Shown: positions 34,968 to 44,204 of the stretch, in pieces
Numbering within the stretch: the first letter of the stretch is position 1
Layout of the letters: every line of letters begins with the position of its first letter
From: Trametes villosa
Lineage: Eukaryota > Basidiomycota > Agaricomycetes > Polyporales > Polyporaceae
DNA length: 64,000 nt
NCBI GenBank assembly: GCA_002964805.2
Contig: PUDQ02000003.1
Span: forward strand, 1,674,001-1,738,000
Direction: 5' to 3'
Notes under the pieces: model-generated
Databases searched by the model: none
What the model was told of the DNA's origin: nothing
What the model saw: the letters and a program-made list of their open reading frames with translations, nothing else
Position numbers and translations under genes: made by a program

Positions 34968-36173
34968 CTAGTGCCCAGACATCGCCTCTTCCATCGCCTT
35001 CATAGCGGAATGGGGCGCGTCCGGGCTGATGAACGCGTCCAGGTTCTTCGCCGTGATCGCCGCCTCCGGTTCAACCCTCGCGAAGAGCTCCTCCTCCCAT
35101 GCCGCAATGGCCGCATCCCTCGCCTCCGGCCCCAGCCCCTTCGACACCGCGTCAGCGAGGACGAGACCGATGTCCAGCCCATCGCGCATCGCGAGGTTCG
35201 CGCCAGCGCCCGCAAACGGGCTCATCAGGTGCGCCGCATCGCCAATGATCGTCACGCCAGGCTTGTGCGCCCAGCGATGGCCGACGGGGAGGTGGAACAG
35301 CGGGCGCGGGTAGATCGCGTTCTCGTCGCCCTGGTCGATGAGCTTGTGCACCCACGGCGCCCAGCCGGCGAAGAGCTCGTGCAGCACCGTCTTCGCCTCC
35401 TGCGCGTCGGCCGGGATCGTCCAGTCGAGCGAGGTGCGGTGCCACGCGTACACCCGGATGCGCCCGTCGCCGTTGCGCTGGAGCGTCAGGATCTTCGAGT
35501 CCTGCGCGAGGATGCAGCTGCCCTTGCCGACGCCCGCGTTGATGTCGTCGTTCTCGGGGAGCGCGGCGACGGAGGGCGCGAGCGAGATCTCGGCGCCGGT
35601 GACGCCGTGGTAGATCGGCGTGGCGGGGGAGAGGAGGGGCCGGATGCGGGAGTGTGCGCCGTCGGCGCCGAGCACGAAGTCCGCGACGGTGACGACGCCG
35701 TTGGCGAACGTGAGCTCGTGCTGGCCGTCGTCCAGGGGGCGGATAGAGGTGAGGGCGTGGCCCCACTTGATCGCGTCTTGAGGGACGGCATCGTGCAGAA
35801 TGTCCAGGAGGACGCGGCGGTCGATCTCCGGGCGGGCGTGCCGCAGGTCGCCCTCCTCGGGTCCGGGACCCTCGTCGTGGAAGATGGGAACACCGTCCTT
35901 GCCGCAGATGCGAGTCTCTTCGGCGTCGGCGCGGGAGTACTTCCTGAACGAGTCCTCCATGCCGTTCTCGCGGAACGCGCGCTGACCGTTCTCCCAGTCG
36001 AGGTCGAGCATGCCGCCGAGGTGGACGCGAGCGTCCCTGCTCGCGTCGCGCTCGTAGAGGGTCACGGGGACACCGCGCTTGGACAGGGTGAGAAGCGTGA
36101 CGAGGCCGCCTGGTCCGCCGCCGATGATGGCGATGCGGGGCTGGCTCTGGGTCGAAGAGTTGGGCAAGGCCAT
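34968..36173 (-). CDS. TetX-like FAD-dependent monooxygenase (copy C)
   Basis: An intronless frame of 401 residues with the complete motif set: IGGGPGGLVTLLTLSKRG, LGGMLDLDWENGQRAFRENG, GADGAHSRIRPLLSP and IIGDAAHLMSPFAGAGANLA. Codon use is strongly GC-biased, as in copies A and B, and creates long open frames on the opposite strand that are shadows. It is convergent with member 10, with about 180 bases between the stops. No targeting signal is seen. The substrate is unknown; grouping with its two relatives suggests expansion for detoxification or secondary metabolism. Confidence 0.88.
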   Translation of the reverse strand: MALPNSSTQSQPRIAIIGGGPGGLVTLLTLSKRGVPVTLYERDASRDARVHLGGMLDLDWENGQRAFRENGMEDSFRKYSRADAEETRICGKDGVPIFHDEGPGPEEGDLRHARPEIDRRVLLDILHDAVPQDAIKWGHALTSIRPLDDGQHELTFANGVVTVADFVLGADGAHSRIRPLLSPATPIYHGVTGAEISLAPSVAALPENDDINAGVGKGSCILAQDSKILTLQRNGDGRIRVYAWHRTSLDWTIPADAQEAKTVLHELFAGWAPWVHKLIDQGDENAIYPRPLFHLPVGHRWAHKPGVTIIGDAAHLMSPFAGAGANLAMRDGLDIGLVLADAVSKGLGPEARDAAIAAWEEELFARVEPEAAITAKNLDAFISPDAPHSAMKAMEEAMSGH

Positions 36174-36240
36174 GGCTGCTGAGTGTCGTAGAGAGGGGCT
36201 AGGGATGTTGGTGTTAGATCTTCGCCGTGCATGGGCGCCC

Positions 36241-36248
36241 TTTTAAAA
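36241..36248 (-). promoter_or_regulatory. TATA-like box of monooxygenase copy C
   Basis: TTTTAAAA lies about 68 bases upstream of the ATG at 36173 on the minus strand, followed by GGGCGCCC. Position parallels the boxes of copies A and B. Confidence 0.45.
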
Positions 36249-36259
36249 CACTCACCTCG

Positions 36260-36960
36260 GGGTTGCTGCAGCAAGAACTCGTCAGCACTTGCCGCTCCGA
36301 GGTCTCGCTGGCTCCGCAATGAATCACAGCCCCTCGTTCTGGACTGTCGCGAAGTGCGACGAGGTGACTCTTTCCGGTCGGCCACTTGTCACGGTTGTCG
36401 AGCTGAGCTGTGTATCCTGATGCCCACCTATGGTGACTCCTTTCACAGGCCAAACATGTTGACTCTCCTCTCGGAGCTTATGCCGTCAGGGGCGCGGAGG
36501 ATGGTGGTTGAAGTGAAAGCCGTCATGGGGCTTACGTGATTTGCGTACCTTTGTAACTATCCTTAAACGGAAGCTATGCCGAGGTTTCCCGAGGTTTGTA
36601 ACTCTCGCCACTCCGCTCACTGAGCCGCTGCAGCACTCACCTTTGCTCCGTTCAACGACACCCGGGTTAGCGGTGAGCTGAGCAGTCAAGCTCGCCTTGA
36701 GCGCATCTCATTCACTATCCTGTGGCAAGGATGTAAGTCGAGTTTCAGAAAATCTGGCGACCGTGGCGCTTACAACTCGAGGCTCTACTGACTTAGTCTT
36801 ATTCTAGAGTGCCAAGTTCAACGCGCCAGCATGTCGTGCTGGTAGCTATACTTAGTACGTAGAAGAGTGCACGGTAGATCCGGGGGGTCCAACTCGGTCG
36901 GGGTGTTCGAGTTCTGGTACTGAAGTAAGTTGGCGGCGGATGTGTTGCAGCCGTCTCAAG
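36260..36960. other. Intergenic, no gene seen
   Basis: About 700 bases upstream of monooxygenase copy C with only short unsupported frames. Confidence 0.35.
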
Positions 36961-36971
36961 GACTTCGTCAC

Positions 36972-37095
36972 CTACGCGATAACCTCGGTCAAGAGCTTCT
37001 TAATCTTCCAACGCTTGTAGACCAACCACGCGCTGAGGAGCAGAAGAATAACTGACCCTATAGCTGCGTCGACGATCTCCTTGGCAAGAGGCACT
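36972..37095 (-). pseudogene. Isolated transmembrane exon remnant
   Basis: On the minus strand a short frame ending at a TAG (36972-36974) reads KEIVDAAIGSVILLLLSAWL, then VYKRWKIKKLLTEVIA. This has the hydrophobic-then-basic pattern of the family membrane exons. No tail exon follows and no ectodomain is found upstream. It could be a decayed family member or the end of a tiny unrelated membrane protein. Confidence 0.3.
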
Positions 37096-37099
37096 TACT

Positions 37100-37914
37100 A
37101 GTATCGCGTTCTGTCTCAAGAAGCCTCCACCTCAGAACGCTCGTGGCTCTGTGCCAGACCCAGCATCGATGGGCCAGTGGGGCCTATAACCCGTTCCTAG
37201 CATTGTAAGGCACTGTAATTGTCAGATCGCAGTTTTAAGGTTGACAGGAGAACCCTAGGCCCCAGACCGGCATCCCTAATGACGCTCATCTCACTATGAA
37301 CGGGAGCAGTAGCGGCTCACACATGACCACCTTTACCAGTGCCGTCGCTCGGCCAGGCCGCTCGCGGGACGCGCGCAACCGCGCGCAACCGCCCGAACGC
37401 AGAATACTTGCACTAACAGTCCTATCTCTATGTCAGAATCCACGATGTCTAGGTGTTGATACGAAGTGCAGACGAGGCCAGTGCCAGTGCAAAGCCGCAG
37501 TGCACCGACTCGGAGGCGAGTCATACACGTATGTTCGTTAGACCCGTGCTGATACCTCGCCTGTAAGTAAGGTTCGGCGCGCTCGTCTTCTTGAATAGAG
37601 CACACGGGACACCCAGCATTCTGTCCTCATGCGCAATCGCCAACATTTCTAAGACGCCGCCTCCACACTGTGCCTTATCAGCCCGTTCACACCCTCCGCA
37701 CTGCCCATTTGCCTCTCTGAACCGACGAGTCTTGCTCTCAACGTCGCTTATTACGCCAGTGAGTCCCTCGAAGCATACAAACTCAGGTGCGTACTTGGTA
37801 GGATGCACATCGACAAGCGATGTATCTGACAGCTTAAGGGGATGCAGAGGATTGCGGAGACCGCACAACCGGAAGAATTTCACCCTGGCCACTCCGAGTC
37901 CATCTCCCCCCGCT
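37100..37914. other. Intergenic, upstream of family member 11
   Basis: About 800 bases. An open plus-strand frame runs from 37591 into the next gene but is not protein-like before the signal peptide. I see no clear TATA box. Confidence 0.35.
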
Positions 37915-38779
37915 ATGAAGAGCCTCATTCTTGCCCAAAGACTCATAACAATCTTCTCGACGCTGCTTCTTGCGACCCGAATGGTTGCTGCCCAAACGCA
38001 GGCACTCGAGATAGAAATCCCAGAAAGCTTTTCGCAATGTATCCCCGCCACCGTCAACTGGACCGGTGGTGTGCCGCCATACACGTTCATAGTCACTCCT
38101 CTCCCCTCGAGCCCCGGCGATTCACAGGAAACGTACCCCAACATCACCGGAAACTCGTTCCTTTGGACTCCCAACTTTCACACAGAGACTGGCGTCCTGC
38201 TCGCAGTCTCCGACAGCGCCGGTCACGCTGCGTATGGCGGACGCGTCGTCGAGGGTGGCAGTAACGATCAGAGCTGCCTCGGGCGCCAGGCTACCACTAC
38301 GTCATCAGCGTCAGAGGCTACCTCCTCATCCGAGGTGGGGGACTCTACGGGTTCCACATCCACGGGCAATACACCCCAAGGGCTGAGCGGTGGCGCTATC
38401 GCTGGTATCGTGGTCGGCGGCCTCGCGGCTGCCGCTCTCTTCGCGTTCCTGGTGACGAGGATCCGGAGGAAACGCGTACAAGCCTTTCGGAAGCGTCACA
38501 GGGCCACGCGCTCGGGTACGTCTATCCCGCCAACTCGTAGGAATCACAGCGTTCACGCACTCGTTGTATGCGATGGTAGATTGGCAGGTACTCGGGGACA
38601 TGCCGTACAAGGGGGGGTACGCGTTCAGCAGCGGAGAAGCTCAGATCAAGAGCCACGCGGACATGCCGGCTCCGCCGTCTCCTGCCATGAAGCGGCCAGG
38701 CGATGTCGATGGGGGCGTTGCAGCCCGTCGCACGACGGCAGGCCACTCCGCGGGCGAGCCGCCCACCAGTCCATTCTGA
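37915..38779 (+). CDS. Single-pass membrane protein with WSGG-like ectodomain and degenerate tail (family member 11)
   Basis: Exons 37915-38515 and 38580-38779 give 266 residues. After the signal peptide MKSLILAQRLITIFSTLLLA the Ig-like module reads SQCIPATVNWTGGVPPYTF, then NSFLWTPNFHTETGVLLAV and DQSCLG. The helix GAIAGIVVGGLAAAALFAFL is followed by VTRIRRKRVQAFRKRHR. The usual phase-1 juxtamembrane intron is present (G|AT). The tail is only about 66 residues: it keeps DVDGGVA but loses the RLAGG part and has no PPxY, ending GEPPTSPF. This is the one family member without a WW ligand and may be decaying or acting as a decoy. Confidence 0.7.
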
Positions 38780-39724
38780 GCATGGAATGCATCTATCATC
38801 CGGTACGTTGCGTGACGTACCTGAACATTCTGCGCACACCTGATGTTATAGTGCTTGTACCAGCAAGAGTTTCCAACGCAGGTAGACGGCTTGGAGCTCG
38901 GTCATAACACTGTCAATCACCCTCCTATACGCCTCTTCTGACCAGAGAGCTTATTCTTGCCGATTGTATGGCCATCTTCTTGTATTTCTATGACAAGGTA
39001 CAATGCCTAAATCCTCTAGCTACACCCGCACCTCGAGGAGCAGTGAACACGCGAGGTACAGCAAAAAGTGATCAGCAGCCGCGTGGACGGGATGGCGCTC
39101 CGCGCGGCGCAGAAATCTTCATTCTCGGGGGCTGCGTAGGAGAAGTGGCTTAGTCTGACAGCGCCACTGGTGTACTCGGGGGCCGCTTGCTGGAGTGCGG
39201 CGCTGGGCTTTGCCCGTCGACATTAGATTCGGGTTGGGTCAAGGTTAAGGCCACACCACTTGGGCATGCCGCGTCGAAAACATGATGGTGAACAAACGTC
39301 CCGCACAGCCGAGCACACCGTTGAGGCAGGGAAATAGCTGAGTCCTTACCTCGGGTGCGGCCCACCCATGTCCCGTGTTGCTGCGAATGATCATATCTCT
39401 CAAGATAAATAGCACTCGCCCGTCAGTTTGTCCGAATATAAGCTTTTCCCCGTGGAGGCTCTCTCTTACAGCTTCTCCCCTCCCGCAGGCTATATTGCAT
39501 CAAACGGCGATTCATCTCTTGGGTTGGAAACACCGGTACTATGGACGTGAGTAATGGATCAAAGGAGTTGGCTCTGAAGAAGTGTATTAACTTGTAGATA
39601 AAACCTACTAGGCGGAGGAGTCGACTTCAGGGAAGACGGAGCAGCCGTTCAAGACACGCCGCTCGGCAGTAGTACGGCATTCGATGAAACCATCACCCGG
39701 TACGCTCTGTTTACTTGAAGACTC
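38780..39724. other. Intergenic, no confident gene
   Basis: About 950 bases between members 11 and 12. No gene was recognised. Sequence just before 39725 resembles that before member 13, so the promoter was duplicated with the gene. Confidence 0.4.
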
Positions 39725-41035
39725 ATGCTTAAACCTACTTCGCATATCGTAGTACCCAAGCAGCGTTCTCGAAGCGTTGTCTTCCTTCTCTCCGAGGCTC
39801 ACCACGTACTCCCGGAAAGACGCGCCATTCCGGACGGCACGACGACCTGCAAGCCACCCCGCGTCCAGGCGGTTGCGCTGCTCATGCTGCTTCTGGGAGG
39901 TGCCCCAGGAAACGCAGCGGGCATCAACATAACCGTACCGCATCTCGTTACCCAGTGCGTTCCGACGACGTTCGCATGGAGTGGCGGTACCGCGCCGTAC
40001 CAATTATCCGTTTACCCTTCCGCTTCGGTTGCCAATGCACTCGAAGTCTTCCCATCCATAAACAACAACTCATTCACCTGGAACACCGACCTCCCTGGTG
40101 GGGCCTCGCTCTATGTTTTTGTAGCCGACTCGGCGGGCGCGGGCTCGAAGAGCGCCCCTTTTGCCGTAGGGAAGAACCAGGATGACAGCTGCTTCGGAGC
40201 GACGTCCACTACCCAGGCATCCTCAACTGTAACATCGGTATTATTATTCACATCCGTCACTTTGCCATGAATCTGATCGTACGTCTACACAGAAGACTGC
40301 CACAACTGGCCACACGTTCAGCATATCCACACCTGCGGCACGTACTCCCAGACCGTCTACGACCTTTGAAGAGGCTAGGGATACGGCCAGGCTCGGTACG
40401 GGGGCAATCGTGGGTATCGCGGTGGGCGGCTGCGTGGCGCTCATCGTCACGGTGGCGGCGGCCGTCGGGCTCATATGGTGGATTCGCAGAAGACGGCGGA
40501 ATGCGTCCACAGGGACGTTTTCTCCAGGTGAGCTACGGTCTCTTGCTATCGTCACGAGCGCAAGACCCTAATGTGATCGTCAGCCGCATATCCTGCCGTG
40601 TTCCCCCAAACAGCGCCGCAGCCGCCTACTCAAGAGGCTCGCCCGTGGTCAACGCCCTCGCCGACCAATGGGGCTTCCCCACAACCGACTGGCATCGCTG
40701 GCGCTTTTCATGCGCACGGCCTAGATGCGGAGCAGCTCCAGACGGGTGGGCGCGATGATCCTGCAGGAGCTGATCCACGGCGGTCGACTATGTCCCGCAA
40801 TCCCAATGACGCCCGCGTCTCCGAAGGTCATGCATCCATGGCCCCACGCCTGATACCCGCAGGCAGGAAGAACGGGGGTATCACAGAACAGGGCACTCGC
40901 GCCTTCCGGGAACCGCGCCACGAGGCGGATGGGGGAGTCCGACTTGCAGGAGGGGACTCGGGCGCCATGGCACAGGAAGACGACAGCCTGAGCGATGTAC
41001 AGTCGACGTTGCCGCCGCCATACGATGCATACTAA
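39725..41035 (+). CDS. Single-pass membrane protein with WSGG-PY ectodomain and DGGVRLAGG/PPPY tail (family member 12)
   Basis: The proposed exons are 39725-40237, 40293-40527 and 40584-41035, 399 residues in all. The hydrophobic signal VQAVALLMLLLGGAPGNAAG lies about 45 residues in, so the true start may be later or in a different exon. The module reads TQCVPTTFAWSGGTAPYQL, NSFTWNTDLPGGASLYVFV and DDSCFG. The helix is TGAIVGIAVGGCVALIVTVA, followed by WWIRRRRR and the phase-1 G|CC intron. The tail ends ADGGVRLAGGDSG and STLPPPYDAY. The first intron is unusual: without it the frame is broken in the stalk, where close relative member 13 has no intron. Confidence 0.68.
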
Positions 41036-41870
41036 ACGCAATCACTGGATTCTGTCGCATCTGATTGAGATGCCCCCTATAGTTGTTTGTTGGACACGAC
41101 CGACTCTCTGAACCTATGGGACGTACCATGCTCAGCAAAGTATGTGTGCGCGTATGGGCTTCAGACATGACCTGTCGGCGATGGGCTGGGACATAAACGA
41201 CTCATTACATCTCTTCCACAATCACTCACACCCTGCATTCGCACGGTACGACGTCTGATCAGGAAAGCCCGCGGATGGCCATAGAATCAGTCGCTCTCCC
41301 TACTGGGAGAAGATCGAGGAACGCCTCCTGTCCGGCTCTCGCGACTTGGGACCTGCTGTCAGTAGTGCTACACATCATGCCAGCTTCACAAGAAGGACCG
41401 TGGCGAACAGACCGCTGCACAGCCCAGCGCCCCATTGAGGAAGGGCGATAGTAGCTTCTTCGAGTTGACCTCGGTCGCCGTCTCCCTCCTGTTCCGCATT
41501 GCTGCAGATGATCATGATTGTATCTCGGGCAGAGTCAGCTCAATAGAACGGGCCCGTCGGGTTGCCCGGATACGCTCCTTTCTAGGGACGCCCCTCTCTT
41601 CAAGTTGCAGCTCCTCCATTGCTGTAGGCCATAACTGATCTCTCCGTGGCGTTACACTGGCATTATGCACGTAAGCCATACCTGTACAACCATCGAGAGC
41701 ATGTGCAAGTGGACTGACCTTCGGTAACCCCAGGTAGAGATGCCGTGTTACCACTCAGGCTGGACGCCGACCGTAGGGGGGACGGAGGGGCCGTTACGAC
41801 TGCGGGGCTTGGCCCCGGTGTGGCATTTAGGGAAACAACCAACCGGTACGTTTTGCCCACCTGACGGTTC
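41036..41870. other. Intergenic, duplicated promoter region
   Basis: About 830 bases. The stretch before 41871 (AACCGGTACG then TTCATGCTTGGACTTACCTC) matches the region before member 12 with many substitutions. No other gene was recognised. Confidence 0.4.
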
Positions 41871-43537
41871 ATGCTTGGACTTACCTCGGTTATCGCAGTA
41901 CACAAGCACTGTTCTTGCGACGCTATCCTCGCCCCCATCCCTGCAGACTACGCATCTTTGGCCAAGCACTTCGCCTTGGATCGCCCCCTGCGTTTCAAGT
42001 CGTCCTACATCCAGACGGCCGCGCTGCTGCTACTGCCGCTGCTGACTATGGGGGTCACCCCAGGATACGCGCAAGACTTCAAGATGAACGTGCCACTCCC
42101 CGTTATCCAGTGCGTTCCAACGAGTATCTCATGGAGCGGGGGCGTCGCGCCGTACGCGTTGGCCATCGTCCCTCCCGACGCGAATCCCGACAACGTTGAG
42201 GACTTTACGGACCTGCTCGGAAATTCGTTCACCTGGGAAGCGGACCAGCCTGCCGGGGCCTCACTCAGATTGGTTCTCACTGACTCGACGGGCGCGATAG
42301 CGGAGAGTGGGCTCTTCGTCGTAGGCGGTAGCCCGAACGACAGCTGTCTAGGGGCGGGGGGAGGCACTGCTACGTCCGTACCCACATCCGGGGATACGAC
42401 ACCATCGACATCGACATCCGTATCCGCATCCAAAGCCGCACACACTCCGCCGAGGATACCGCATGCAACTCCCCCCAGTTTCAGTTTTCCTGGGACAACT
42501 ACTACCAGTACCACTAGCGCGGACTCGCCTCCACCCACACAGTCATCCTCGAGCACTAGCACCACGGGCTCATCACAGCCGCCCACCAGCAGCGCTGTCC
42601 CGATCACTAGCAGCAGTGCATCGACGTCCGCCATCTCTGACTCGACGGCGAAGTCATCATCCTTAGGAACAGCGTCTTCTGTAGCGGAACAGACAAGCTC
42701 AAACGTAACATCATCGCTATCCACATCTGTCACTGTCGGCCTCGGGTCTGATACTACGGTCTCTGCGCAGGTGACCGCGACCGGCAACACGCCCAGCGCG
42801 CTCGCGCCGGCGATACACACTGGCGGCATGCCGACCGCGGTCTCCGCCGCTCCGTCCGCATCGTCCGAGATGACTACGCGTACGGCGGTGCTCAGTACGG
42901 GAGCGATCGTGGGCGTCGCGGTCGGCGGCTGCGTAGCGATCATCGCGTTGGTAGTATCTGGGCTCGTTTGGCGGAGTAGGCGGAGCGCGGCCGCGGGGAT
43001 ATCCTCTCGAGGTGAGACGCAGTGCTTTGTCGTTGCCTTGAGCAGCGGAGCCTAACAGAATCACCAGCCGCAGATATTGTCGTACTTGCACAAACAACAC
43101 CACTCGTGCCAACCAAAGGAGCTCACCTGTGGTCCTCGCCCTCCCCAGTCACCGAGGCACCTCCTGGATCGATTACTATAGCTCGGACGTCGCGGACGCA
43201 AGGCCTGGAGGGGGAGGTGAGCCAAGTGAGACGCGCAGGCGTCGAACCGGCAGTAGCCGACATACGGGAATCGACGATCTCCCGCATTCGCCACAGCGCC
43301 GTCGTTCCTGCTGCTGCCCGCACTTCCGAAGTTCGCGCCTCCATGCAGTCGCAGCCGCGAACCGCAGACAGGCCGAACGAGATGAACGCGCGGCAGAGCG
43401 CTTCCGTCATCCGGGAGCCGCGCTACGAGGAGGATGGGGGCATACGACTTGCCGGAGGGCCGCCGGGTGCCGCACTGGAGGATGACGTCTCGAGCGACAC
43501 GCATTCCACGTTCCCGCCGCCATACGGTGTCTATTGA
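41871..43537 (+). CDS. Single-pass membrane protein with WSGG-PY ectodomain and DGGIRLAGG/PPPY tail (family member 13)
   Basis: Exons 41871-43011 and 43068-43537 give 536 residues. The hydrophobic TAALLLLPLLTMGVTPGYAQ acts as signal; as in member 12 it lies well inside the frame, so the start may be later. The module reads IQCVPTSISWSGGVAPYAL, NSFTWEADQPAGASLRLVL and NDSCLG. A Ser/Thr stalk of over 150 residues leads to TGAIVGVAVGGCVAIIALVV and WRSRRS. A phase-1 G|CC intron of 56 nt follows. The tail ends EEDGGIRLAGGPPG and STFPPPYGVY. Membrane and ectodomain similarity to member 12 shows a tandem duplication. Confidence 0.8.
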
Positions 43538-44204
43538 GCATTATCATTGGGGTTTCTCGGGTCGGATAGGGATACCTGCGCGCTTGTTAGATGAACTAGC
43601 CATTTGAGCCTGTAGAACGCGTTATGCTCGGTACGACACGTGCGCGCGTGTAGCCTTGGAACACATACCTCGCATAACAAGCATGGGTATCTATTTGACT
43701 AACAAACCGAGGCCACCTACCTGCTGCGTCTCGTAGCTTGCTGGAGCTCGCATGTGGGATGCAGTCGAGTTTTTCGATGGTGTCATACGACATTCGGAAT
43801 CCAATCAACTCAATGTGGGTGGCTCATTGCGGAGACGATCAGAGCCTCGCAGAGAACGCCCAGCCAGTTTTGAGGTTCGTGGCGCGAGCCCACGTCACCC
43901 TCGAACTCTCTACCCTCACTCTTCGCATCGGAGATAATGACTTTTGGGCGCTCTCACCTCTCTGACCCATCCCCCGAGGATACCGCCGTTTTCCCCCGTC
44001 GCAATTACACTCGATCCAGGAGGCGGCAGCTTGTATCGGTTGAGCTTGGTGCATAGCGAATGTACGAGGAGGTCAGCGATCCCGCAGGCCCAGCATACAT
44101 CCAGCCTGCTACTCAAGGCGGGTGGAACTTGAGCGCGGTTTGACATTGTGGTGCTTTGAAGGCGCCATGGGAACGCAGAAATGCCGCTAATCGACATTCG
44201 GATG
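43538..44204. other. Intergenic, no confident gene
   Basis: About 670 bases after the last family member. A minus-strand frame near 43916-44197 is open for 93 codons but shows no motif. Confidence 0.35.
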
